64,000 nt of DNA from Psychroflexus salarius (lineage in GTDB: Bacteria > Bacteroidota > Bacteroidia > Flavobacteriales > Flavobacteriaceae), in the NCBI RefSeq assembly GCF_900129035.1, contig NZ_FQTW01000002.1, positions 186,001-250,000 of the forward strand, read 5' to 3'. The position numbers were made by a program, and so were the translations under genes. Position 1 is the stretch's first letter. Each line of letters opens with the position of its first letter. Of this stretch, positions 9,167 to 16,538 are shown in pieces. The notes below the pieces were generated by a model. That model was not told where the DNA came from, ran no database searches, and worked only from the letters and a program-made list of their open reading frames with translations.

Positions 9167-10415
9167 GTCTTTTTGGGATTTCAACGAAGAAGCTAGTACC
9201 TTGATTTTCTTCACTTTCAAACCTAATATGTCCGTTTAAATTTTCTAAATGTACTTTTACAATATTGAGACCAATGCCAGTGCCTTGGTTAAGAAGTGCA
9301 TTTTCGGCTCTAAAATAGCGTTCAAAAATATGTTTATGATCTTTTTGTGGAATTCCCATTCCTTGATCTTTAACTTCAAATTTAATGAATTTTGAGTCGC
9401 TATTATCAATATCAAAATAAATGTTGGTATGCTCTGGCGAGTATTTGATAGCGTTATTAAGAAGGTTAGATAAAATAAGCTCAAGTACATTTTTATCTTG
9501 GCGTAAGATAAAGTCTTCAATTTGTTTTGGGTAGTGTAAATCTTGACCTTCTTTTAATGTAATATTGGCACTATAAACTACTTCATTAATAAGGTTTACA
9601 AGGCTAAATTCTTCAAATTTATAAGTCACTTTTCCAGACTCTAAGCGTTCTACTGAAAGAAAATCGTTTAAAATTCCGGTTAAATAGTGAACTTTATTTT
9701 TTATGGTTTTAAGGTGCTTTTCGCGTTTTTCTTGTTGTTCTTTTTCGGTGTATTTTCCGATTAAGGTTGTTGATGTTAATATGCCGCTTAAAGGTGTTTT
9801 AAATTCGTGCGAAACTAAAGATAAAAATTTGGTTTTCAAGTCGTTAAGCTCGCGTTCTTTTTGAAGTGCGTCTTTAGTTTTAGCTTCAGCAATTTTACGT
9901 TTTTTAATTTCTTTTTCTAAAGTTTTATTGAGCTTGGTAAGCTCTTCTATAGAAGATTGAAGCTCTTTAGTTCTTGATTTAACTTTAGCTTCGAGCTCTA
10001 CATTTAACTGCTCTATTTCTTGCTCGTTTTCTTTACGAAGTGTAATATCGGTAATCAAAGACATCACATAGTGTTCGCCGTCAAACTCAAAAGGATTTAA
10101 ACCTGCTTCAACGGGAAATTCATCACCATTTTTTCTCACCCCAAATAAATCTCGCCCAATTCCCATTTGGCGTTTTTTAGATTGCTCCATGAAATGGTCC
10201 ACATGTTTGTGGTGGTTATGATGGTATTTTTTTGGGATTAAAATATCGAGTTTTTTACCGATAAGTTCGGCTTTTGAATACCCAAACATTTCAGCTGCAG
10301 AGGTATTAACTTCAATTATAATTTGGCTGGTGTTGACTACCAAAACACCTTCAGAAATACCTTCAAAAAGAAGTTTAAAAACTTCAATATCTTTAGAAAT
10401 TCTACTATTATTCAA
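9159..10415 (-). CDS. PAS-domain histidine kinase, FixL-like sensor
   Basis: 418 residues, no membrane segment, so a cytoplasmic sensor. A PAS domain (about 12-128) is followed by a coiled coil (about 130-195), the H box with H203 (VSHEFKTP), then N, G1 (DQGMGIP) and G2 (GTGIGL) boxes of the ATPase domain. The PAS has FixL hallmarks: H68 sits where FixL has its haem-binding His, R88 in GIGR sits where FixL has its distal Arg, and the 20-residue spacing is the same; GxRKNGxxFP follows. This suggests haem-based O2 sensing, unproven. It is translationally overlapped with its receiver-CRP partner. Confidence 0.9.
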   Translation of the reverse strand: MNNSRISKDIEVFKLLFEGISEGVLVVNTSQIIIEVNTSAAEMFGYSKAELIGKKLDILIPKKYHHNHHKHVDHFMEQSKKRQMGIGRDLFGVRKNGDEFPVEAGLNPFEFDGEHYVMSLITDITLRKENEQEIEQLNVELEAKVKSRTKELQSSIEELTKLNKTLEKEIKKRKIAEAKTKDALQKERELNDLKTKFLSLVSHEFKTPLSGILTSTTLIGKYTEKEQQEKREKHLKTIKNKVHYLTGILNDFLSVERLESGKVTYKFEEFSLVNLINEVVYSANITLKEGQDLHYPKQIEDFILRQDKNVLELILSNLLNNAIKYSPEHTNIYFDIDNSDSKFIKFEVKDQGMGIPQKDHKHIFERYFRAENALLNQGTGIGLNIVKVHLENLNGHIRFESEENQGTSFFVEIPKRHE

Positions 10416-10432
10416 TCAATAAATTTTGTTAA

Positions 10433-10440
10433 CAAATATA
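10433..10440 (-). promoter_or_regulatory. Promoter -7 element of the histidine kinase operon
   Basis: TATATTTG on the minus strand, an exact TAnnTTTG match about 18 bases before the kinase ATG. It overlaps a 12-base palindrome (TTTGTTAACAAA) that could bind a regulator. Confidence 0.45.
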
Positions 10441-10468
10441 AGCCTTATTTCAAAACTGTTGAAGTTAT

Positions 10469-10486
10469 CAAGCTAAATTTAGCTTG
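10469..10486. promoter_or_regulatory. 18-base perfect palindrome in divergent intergenic region
   Basis: CAAGCTAAATTTAGCTTG is self-complementary over all 18 bases. It lies between the divergent kinase (minus) and GH3 (plus) genes, about 29 bases upstream of the kinase -7 box, where an operator would be expected. It lacks a loop or T run, so a terminator is unlikely. Confidence 0.35.
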
Positions 10487-10523
10487 TTTATACTTTAAAG
10501 ACTTTTATTGCCAATTTAATTAT

Positions 10524-10556
10524 AAAGCTGTTTTTTAATGAAAGCTGTTTTTTAAT
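10524..10556 (+). repeat. 17-bp tandem duplication upstream of the GH3-family gene
   Basis: The 16-base unit AAAGCTGTTTTTTAAT occurs twice, separated by one G (10524-10539 and 10541-10556), ending 26 bases before the ATG at 10583. It may be a recent slippage duplication in the leader or a pair of protein-binding half sites. Confidence 0.6.
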
Positions 10557-10582
10557 TTAGTAAAATCTAAACAGTTAAAAAT

Positions 10583-12097
10583 ATGGGCTTACTTGGTTCA
10601 ATCGTTAAATCTGCGGTTACATTAAATCAGAAATTAAACATCAAATCACAACCTAGTAAAAAAACGCAAGAAGCTGTTTTACGTGAGCTTTTAAAAGCTT
10701 CTAAAAACACTGCTTTCGGGAAATACTATGGTTTTCATCAAATATTACAATCGAAAGATTTGCTTCAACAATTTCAAAGCAATGTACCTATTCATACTTA
10801 TGGCAAAATGAAATTTTGGTGGGAACAACAGCAAAAATTTAGCGATATTACATGGCCTGGAAAGCCAGATTATTTCGCTAAAACAAGTGGCACCACTGGT
10901 AATAAGAGCAAACGCATACCAATTACTAATGATTTTTCTGATAGTATGCGAAAAGTAGGCCTATCCTTAGCTACTGAGCTACCAAATTTTCCTGTACCCG
11001 AAGAAGTTTTTGAAAGCCACGTGTTAATGCTTAGCAGTTCAAGTAATTTAAATCTTCACGAAAATGGGCATTTAGAGGGTGAAATTAGCGGTATTAATAT
11101 TCATAATTTTCCTGATTGGTATGACTATTTTTATTGCCCAGGAAAAGAAATTGCTGCGATTGATAATTGGGATGAGCGCATTGAAGAAATTATTAAAAAA
11201 GCGCCAGAATGGAATGTTGGCTCTATCGCTGGTATTCCTTCTTGGGTGTTAAGAATGTTGCAAGCCATTATGGAGCATCACCAACTTGATTATATTCAAG
11301 ATATATGGCCTAACTTTAGAGTTTATGTGAGCGGTGGCGTCGCCTTTGAAACTTACCGAAAAGATTTTGAAAAAATTTCGAATAAAAGTCTCATTATCAT
11401 TGATACTTACCTGGCTTCTGAAGGCTTTTTTGCTTACAGCGCTCATCCAAATTCAATGGCTATGCGGCTTGCTATAAATCATGGCTATTTTTACGAGTTT
11501 ATACCATTTGATGAACGCGGTGTAGATGAAATGGGCGAAATTTTAGAAAACCCTAAAGTTTTTGACTTATCTCAAGTGAATACGACTGATGAATATATTT
11601 TAGTCGTTTCAACAAATGCTGGTGCTTGGCGATATGTTATTGGAGATACCATAAAATTCACTAATCTTTCGCCATTTGAAATTAAAATTACCGGTCGCAC
11701 AAAATTCTTTTTAAACGTGTTTGGCTCTCAATTGTCTGAAGAAAAGCTAAATGCAGCGGTTGTTTACACAGCCAACAAACTTGAAGCTAGTGTTAACGAA
11801 TACATGGTTGGTGCCTTTAGTGAAAATAACCAACATATACATCAATGGATTGTTGTTACTGATGACAACATCAATCACAAAAAATTTATAAGCTTACTTG
11901 ATGATAAGTTGAAATCATTAAACCATAACTATAAAGTTGCAAGACAAAAAACAATAGATGAAGTTAAACTTAAAGTTATCAGTAAAAGTGATTACGCCAA
12001 ATACTTAGAGAAAACGAGTAAAAAAGGCGGTCAGGTAAAAGTTCAAAAAGTGATGCAAGGTGAAGCTATAAAGACTTTTTTAGATTTTTTTGATTAA
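10583..12097 (+). CDS. GH3 auxin-responsive promoter family protein (acyl-adenylating)
   Basis: 504 residues matching bacterial GH3-family proteins, relatives of plant acyl-acid amido synthetases and the ANL adenylating superfamily. The phosphate-binding segment FAKTSGTTGNKSKRIPIT is clear at about 92-109, and the central VYVSGG and IIDTYLASEGF segments fit the nucleotide pocket. The C-terminal region resembles the mobile lid domain. The substrate is unknown in Bacteroidetes. The gene is divergent from the kinase and its last 4 bases overlap the convergent gene at 12094. Confidence 0.88.
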   Translation: MGLLGSIVKSAVTLNQKLNIKSQPSKKTQEAVLRELLKASKNTAFGKYYGFHQILQSKDLLQQFQSNVPIHTYGKMKFWWEQQQKFSDITWPGKPDYFAKTSGTTGNKSKRIPITNDFSDSMRKVGLSLATELPNFPVPEEVFESHVLMLSSSSNLNLHENGHLEGEISGINIHNFPDWYDYFYCPGKEIAAIDNWDERIEEIIKKAPEWNVGSIAGIPSWVLRMLQAIMEHHQLDYIQDIWPNFRVYVSGGVAFETYRKDFEKISNKSLIIIDTYLASEGFFAYSAHPNSMAMRLAINHGYFYEFIPFDERGVDEMGEILENPKVFDLSQVNTTDEYILVVSTNAGAWRYVIGDTIKFTNLSPFEIKITGRTKFFLNVFGSQLSEEKLNAAVVYTANKLEASVNEYMVGAFSENNQHIHQWIVVTDDNINHKKFISLLDDKLKSLNHNYKVARQKTIDEVKLKVISKSDYAKYLEKTSKKGGQVKVQKVMQGEAIKTFLDFFD

Positions 12098-12681
12098 AGA
12101 TCTAGGTAAGGCTCTAAAATCGACTCGTCTTGTGAACATAGCAGCACATCTTCTTTTGGCAAATAGTATTTTAAAATTTTGCGCTTGTACTTTTCCCCTA
12201 TTAAATCATGTTCTATAATGAAGTTCTTTGTAGCTAGAATCTCTTCATGAAATCCATGTGAAATCGCAATATAATCTGCGTCATGTTCTACTTTCTTTTT
12301 GAATTTTTTAGACCATAAATATTTAATTCCAAAAATGATCATTTGTAAGTTGGTGTGCTGTTTATAATCAACAATATGACCCAACTCATGTGCAAACCAA
12401 CCTTTTAAGACCTGGCTAGGAACATCGTCAATTTTTAACTCTTTATGATCTCTAATATGAGCATTCAGTTTAATTCTGTACTGTTTAACACCTGTAAAAA
12501 TTGAGCTCAACGAAATAATGGGTTGAGCCTGCATGGTAGAGGATTTAACACTTACTTTTTCAAGGCTAATTTTAATATTATTTAAGGTTTTATACTGTTG
12601 AGCCACCTCACGAAAGCAAGTTTTAATTCTGTCATTATTGATGTGCTTAAAGCTAATTTGCATAATATTGAAAATATTCAA
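12094..12681 (-). CDS. Putative zinc metallopeptidase with HELGH motif
   Basis: 195 residues, predicted soluble. A zinc-peptidase motif WFAHELGHIVDYKQH places HELGH at 98-102. A downstream EHDADYIAISHG segment (about 137-148) could provide a third ligand, giving the HExxH...ExxxD-like pattern of gluzincins. No signal peptide is obvious. I cannot assign it to a named family. It lies 208 bp downstream of another HExxH gene (12890) on the same strand; whether they share a transcript is unclear because AT-rich hairpins lie between them. Confidence 0.75.
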   Translation of the reverse strand: MNIFNIMQISFKHINNDRIKTCFREVAQQYKTLNNIKISLEKVSVKSSTMQAQPIISLSSIFTGVKQYRIKLNAHIRDHKELKIDDVPSQVLKGWFAHELGHIVDYKQHTNLQMIIFGIKYLWSKKFKKKVEHDADYIAISHGFHEEILATKNFIIEHDLIGEKYKRKILKYYLPKEDVLLCSQDESILEPYLDL

Positions 12682-12850
12682 ATTAGGATAAATCTTATAT
12701 TTTAGTTAATAATGAAGTGTTAAGATTTAATTTTCTTCATTAAAGATAAAATTCATGAGTTTCAATCATTAAAAACTTAATTCAAAAATGTGATTTTAGA
12801 AACAAGAAAAAGAGCAATTCTAAAACTCTTCAAACTAAAACATCGTAATC

Positions 12851-12897
12851 TAAATAAAGCTTTTCTTGTAAGCTTATTTTAATTCAAAATTAAAATA
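12851..12897. terminator. AT-rich hairpins at the 3' end of the MtfA-like gene
   Basis: Two hairpins overlap here: TATTTTAATT (12875-12884) with AATTAAAATA (12888-12897), loop of 3 bases, overlapping the stop codon; and AAATAA(A)GCTT with AAGCTTATTT just downstream. They may terminate the 12890-13804 transcript, though stems are AT-rich and there is no T run on the minus strand. Confidence 0.3.
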
Positions 12898-13804
12898 GAT
12901 TATCATTAAAATTAAGCATGCTTTTGACGTTATCATACAAATCTGGAAACTGAGTTTTGAGTTCTTTCGGTGATTCGAAAAAAGTTTCAATGAGTACCGA
13001 AATAAACTCAAAATTGTTCGTAAATGCATAATTTCTTAGAAGTTTTGAAGCCTTAAGATGTTGTCTAAATCCTGCATTGGAATGTATTTTATGCTTAATT
13101 TTATCATAGTGTCGCATAAACAGAGTTGCTCCTATGGCACTATTCTTTCGCTTTTCAAAATCAAAATGCAGCACATGCACGAGTTCATGAATGCCGAGAT
13201 TAAGATTGTCATTTTCAATAGCATAACCTTCTAAAAAGTCTTTCCAAGAAAATACGACCGCTTTGTAAGCTGGGTTAAACTCGCCTTTGTGTAATGCTTT
13301 ATTCGATGTAGATTGAAATGCCTCAGGATAAATCACAAAAGTACTCAGAGATTTAAACCTGTAATTTCTATACCCAAAAGTGAGCATGATTGCAGTAGAT
13401 GCAATAAGAACTTTATGTTGATTAGTAATGTAGACGCCTGACCTACCTTCAAATTGATGATGCTTGATGAATCTTGCTACACGATGTTCAAAATATAATT
13501 TCTTCTTAGGTTGAAGTTTCTGGTAAAACCCAAATTGATTTTCGAGTATATATATCTGATCTTCAGAAAGTTTCCGTTTTCTAAAATATAGATGAGTGTA
13601 GAAGGGTTTTGGTGAAATATAACTTACCCATAACTCTTCAACTAAAGCAAACATTGATCGTATAATTACGATTAAAAGAATTAATACTGACAATAGCATA
13701 AGAGCTGTAATTATAGAACGTCCTAGTGCTTTGTTATCAAATAGAGAAGCTTCGATCATCAATGAAATGTTTAAAACATCAGCTAAATAACTCATCATAT
13801 TCAT
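12890..13804 (-). CDS. MtfA-like (M90) zinc peptidase with N-terminal membrane anchor
   Basis: 304 residues. One strong membrane segment (about 32-55) precedes a cytosolic-type domain resembling MtfA/peptidase M90: it has the GIHELVHVLHFD zinc motif (HELVH at 206-210) and a conserved ...FVIYPEAF and VVFSWKDFLEGY context. E. coli MtfA is soluble and acts on the Mlc/PtsG system; the added membrane anchor here is common in Bacteroidetes versions, whose role is unknown. It lies 50 bp downstream of the lipoprotein gene. Confidence 0.8.
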   Translation of the reverse strand: MNMMSYLADVLNISLMIEASLFDNKALGRSIITALMLLSVLILLIVIIRSMFALVEELWVSYISPKPFYTHLYFRKRKLSEDQIYILENQFGFYQKLQPKKKLYFEHRVARFIKHHQFEGRSGVYITNQHKVLIASTAIMLTFGYRNYRFKSLSTFVIYPEAFQSTSNKALHKGEFNPAYKAVVFSWKDFLEGYAIENDNLNLGIHELVHVLHFDFEKRKNSAIGATLFMRHYDKIKHKIHSNAGFRQHLKASKLLRNYAFTNNFEFISVLIETFFESPKELKTQFPDLYDNVKSMLNFNDNLF

Positions 13805-13854
13805 TAAATAATAAAGAGCAAAAACTATAATTCTTATGCAAACACATTATTAAA

Positions 13855-14520
13855 TCACTTAAGTTTAAAAGAACTTAGGCTATTTGTTGCTTCGTCTAAA
13901 TATTTAGAATATTTAAACTCATTAGCAGAGTAGCTAAATTTATAGACCTTTTTATTATGTTTATAGTAATAGACTTTATATAAATTAGCAGCAAACTTGT
14001 ATTTTGAATCTCGTCGATAGCCTTGACGACGAAAGCTTAAGATAGATAATTGATCTGAAACTTTTGAATGCTTAAAGTTATTACTATTTGGTTTAATTTT
14101 AGCTATTTCAGTATTTAGGTAGTCATCAAAACTTTGCTGATTCAAATTTAACCGCTTCAAATTTATTATGGCTGAAGAATACTCGCCTGCGTCAGCATCA
14201 ATTATAGTTGAATTTTTATCTTCAAATTGATCTTTGTTTTTTTTATTGCCTCTTGCACGATAAACTTTGCCATTAACAGTTGTTTCTGAAATATAAAGCG
14301 GATAAATTTGTTTTTTGGGCGCAACGCTTACTAATATTGAGTCATAATAAGCTTTGTCCAAGTTTAGTTGTCTCCATCGTTTTGGATAATAAAAACTGAA
14401 TTCTTCGGTTTCATAAACCTTAACAACGGTGTTAGTTCTTGGATCTAAAATGGTTTTTGTTCCACCACATGAGGTACACAAACCAAAGGCAAAGATTAAA
14501 AAGAGGACAACTATTCTCAT
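13855..14520 (-). CDS. Putative lipoprotein, function unknown
   Basis: 221 residues with a hydrophobic signal ending at LCTSCGG, a likely lipobox (mature Cys18), so probably lipidated and envelope-bound. The remainder is a basic, Lys/Tyr-rich domain with the pattern of a PsbP-like or DUF-type small lipoprotein (ETEEFSFYYPKRW near the mature N-terminus). No specific family recognised. It is first in a minus-strand set with the MtfA-like gene. Confidence 0.7.
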   Translation of the reverse strand: MRIVVLFLIFAFGLCTSCGGTKTILDPRTNTVVKVYETEEFSFYYPKRWRQLNLDKAYYDSILVSVAPKKQIYPLYISETTVNGKVYRARGNKKNKDQFEDKNSTIIDADAGEYSSAIINLKRLNLNQQSFDDYLNTEIAKIKPNSNNFKHSKVSDQLSILSFRRQGYRRDSKYKFAANLYKVYYYKHNKKVYKFSYSANEFKYSKYLDEATNSLSSFKLK

Positions 14521-14821
14521 ATAATATTAAAAATTAGCAATTAGGTAATTTTAAAAAATCTCAAACTTAATAGAATTAATTGAAAATGAAGGCTACTAAA
14601 TTAAAATTATACTAATAAATAAAAGTAAAATTAAATGGGTGCAATAAAATTTAAAACTCACCTGTCACCTTACATAAAACTTAGCCTTTGAGTTCATTTA
14701 CATCATCAAAACTTCAAAGAATGAGTAAATAAATATTTGTAATTTTCTATAAATTAGTCTGAATTAAATTGCTAATTTTTAGTTCAGTAATTAGTTAATT
14801 AAACGCACCCGTATTATATAA
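14521..14821. other. 301-bp divergent intergenic region with long inverted repeat
   Basis: The gap lies between the minus-strand lipoprotein gene and the plus-strand small membrane-protein gene. It is very AT-rich and has no convincing ORF. A perfect 14-base inverted repeat, AAAAATTAGCAATT (14529-14542) and AATTGCTAATTTTT (14767-14780), encloses 224 bp. No target-site duplication is seen, so a small transposon-derived element is possible but unsupported. No exact TAnnTTTG with a good -33 was identified. Confidence 0.5.
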
Positions 14822-15052
14822 ATGAAAAAGCCCAAACTTAAGCAACTAATTGACAAAAAAGATGAAGACTCAGATTCACTATTAGCTTTAATCTATTATT
14901 TTGCTAAAGATTGGATGCGTCCTTCACCATCACATTCTCTAGCATTACAGATTCTTATTTTTATTTTAAAATTGCCTGCTTTAATCTTGTTTCTTACTTT
15001 ATCGCCTGTGATTTTTATAGTAATGTTTATCACACTTGTAATTGGCTTATGA
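14822..15052 (+). CDS. Small membrane protein, function unknown
   Basis: 76 residues: a charged N-terminal stretch (about 1-18) and then one or two hydrophobic segments (about 44-75). The stop overlaps the ATG of the next gene (ATGA at 15049-15052), strong evidence that both are real and translated together. Function unknown. Confidence 0.65.
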   Translation: MKKPKLKQLIDKKDEDSDSLLALIYYFAKDWMRPSPSHSLALQILIFILKLPALILFLTLSPVIFIVMFITLVIGL

Positions 15053-15441
15053 AACAAGAGCGTGCAGTCTTTAGCTTAGTTATAGTTTCAGGATTACTGT
15101 TTTTGTTTCATCAGTATCTTCAAAATGAAACCGATATAAATATTACTTTTCTTAATAACTATTTAGACCCTTTTTTGCTTATGCCTTTACTCTTATATGC
15201 CGTGCTTTGGGAACATCGGATTGTTTTAAAAAATAAAAACATGGTTTTAAGCTATACAGAGATATTTGGTTACTTTGTATTGATGGTGCTCTTGGGAGAA
15301 GTATTGTTTCCACTCATCAGCAAAAAGTTTACAGCTGACTATTGGGACATTCTAGCTTATGCTTTAGGAACTCTTGCTTATATCATCGCAAAGGAGATTT
15401 CGTCTTTTAAGAAAACAAAATTAAAGCATTTATTAGAGTGA
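15049..15441 (+). CDS. Small integral membrane protein, function unknown
   Basis: 130 residues from the ATG at 15049, chosen because it overlaps the preceding stop as ATGA and because an upstream in-frame ATG at 14911 would lie inside the preceding gene. Three to four hydrophobic segments (about 7-22, 37-52, 68-88, 98-115) with a basic C-terminus. It resembles small Bacteroidetes proteins annotated as magnesium citrate secondary transporters, but that name carries little functional weight. Probably works with the upstream small protein. Confidence 0.65.
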   Translation: MKQERAVFSLVIVSGLLFLFHQYLQNETDINITFLNNYLDPFLLMPLLLYAVLWEHRIVLKNKNMVLSYTEIFGYFVLMVLLGEVLFPLISKKFTADYWDILAYALGTLAYIIAKEISSFKKTKLKHLLE

Positions 15442-15496
15442 TGTTTTAATATTTAAAACTGTTTGAGTATGATCGCTATAAGCAGAAATTAAACTC

Positions 15497-16060
15497 TTAA
15501 TAATATAATCTGAAATCTAATAGTTTACAAAGCTTATACTGTTTTTGAAACATCTTTTCAACCACTTCTTTTATATCATCATTCTGATAAAACAAGCTAA
15601 AAAACAGGCGATCTATGGTAAAAGCACTTGACAAACTATCAGACTGAAAACCATAGCCTGAAATAGCTCGAGCTCCTGTAACATCTAAAAAATACTGGCA
15701 TTCTTCATCAGTGAGATCTAGAACCTTGAGATTAGAAAAATGAATAATTTTCCCTGTCATTTGCCCTTCAAAAAGCTCTGCAATTTCTTCTATGCTATAG
15801 TAATAATCGTTTATTAAAATATTGTTTATTTCACCTGGAAAAACTAGATAAATAATTTCATAATCTTGAAAATGATGATCATCATATAATAAAGCGTTGA
15901 GACTTTCTTCTAAACCCTCAATCGTATCACAGGTTTTATATATACTTGAAATTCCTTGCGTCAGGGCTATATCCTCAAGTATTTGGACCACATTGGTGGC
16001 TTTTACACTATCAACATCCGGAACAGCTTCAAGACAATAAATAAAATTTTCATTTTCCAT
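15497..16060 (-). CDS. DUF6642-like protein
   Basis: 187 acidic residues, no signal or membrane segment. The segments EIIYLVFPGEINN, YYSIEEIAELFEG, GKIIHFSNLKVLDL and TGARAISGYG give an alternating beta/alpha pattern like a caspase/CHAT-type or Rossmann-like core, and match my recollection of the DUF6642 family. A catalytic pair cannot be assigned: an HFS is present but no clear downstream Cys. It lies downstream of repeat copy 1 and the Abi cassette. Function unknown. Confidence 0.6.
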   Translation of the reverse strand: MENENFIYCLEAVPDVDSVKATNVVQILEDIALTQGISSIYKTCDTIEGLEESLNALLYDDHHFQDYEIIYLVFPGEINNILINDYYYSIEEIAELFEGQMTGKIIHFSNLKVLDLTDEECQYFLDVTGARAISGYGFQSDSLSSAFTIDRLFFSLFYQNDDIKEVVEKMFQKQYKLCKLLDFRLYY

Positions 16061-16247
16061 GAGTCATCATATCTTCAAAATAGCTTAATTAGATCAATTA
16101 CGAAATCATTCAGAGATAATCTTCTTCAACTACACTTTTTTAAGTTAAAAAAAATCAAACAATCTAGCTACTATTTTTACTCATTAACACAAACAGACAC
16201 CTATATAAAATATAATTAATTCACCTCACCTGACGGACGTTTTTGGT

Positions 16248-16378
16248 GATGTAACTCAAAGAAACTAAATAGAGTAATTACTTAACTAAATTGAAACTAA
16301 TTTTAATTTAGTTTAAGGTATGTTAATGTTTGTATATAAAAAAGGTATGATCTTCTCAGTATATAATACAAAAAACCC
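16248..16378. repeat. ~130-bp direct repeat, copy 1
   Basis: About 90% identical by eye to 17560-17692 (11 mismatches and two 1-base gaps counted). Contains an internal inverted repeat AACTAAATT (16284-16292)/AATTTAGTT (16305-16313). Homology runs through the A-run and the first CCC of a terminator hairpin and then stops, so the junction lies inside the terminator. Together the copies bracket the Abi-family gene. Confidence 0.85.
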
Positions 16379-16395
16379 GGGAGCTTGTCCGGGTT
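16370..16395 (-). terminator. Intrinsic terminator of the Abi-family gene
   Basis: On the minus strand AACCCGG-loop-CCGGGTT (arms 16389-16395 and 16374-16380, 8-base loop) runs into six T. It lies about 140 bp past the Abi stop and there is no other gene before it. Confidence 0.8.
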
Positions 16396-16538
16396 CTATA
16401 ATTCAATTTTTTATAGTGCAGAATTAATGCTCAATGATTAATGGGCACTTATATAATGCGAATATACATATATACTTATTATGAACAAAGCTATTAACAC
16501 TTTTATTTACAAACCTAACTCTAATGTAATACCAACGT

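Larger units (their letters stand above)
16061..16538. other. 478-bp intergenic region: repeat copy 1 and Abi terminator
   Basis: No gene is seen. From the plus-strand left side it holds about 190 bp of AT-rich leader of the DUF6642-like gene, the direct repeat copy (16248-16378), an intrinsic terminator (16370-16395) and an imperfect stem (16416-16448, GTGC...ATTAAT...ATTAAT...GCAC) in the 3' region of the Abi gene. Confidence 0.6.

Noticed and set aside
9257-9520. Open frame inside the histidine kinase gene
   Set aside because: Same-strand alternative frame within a well-conserved ATPase domain; no homology features.
16380-16538. tRNA remnant next to repeat copy 1
   Set aside because: If the tRNA had been duplicated with the repeat, T-arm or acceptor pieces should remain; none was found. 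The GC-rich hairpin there is an ordinary terminator.
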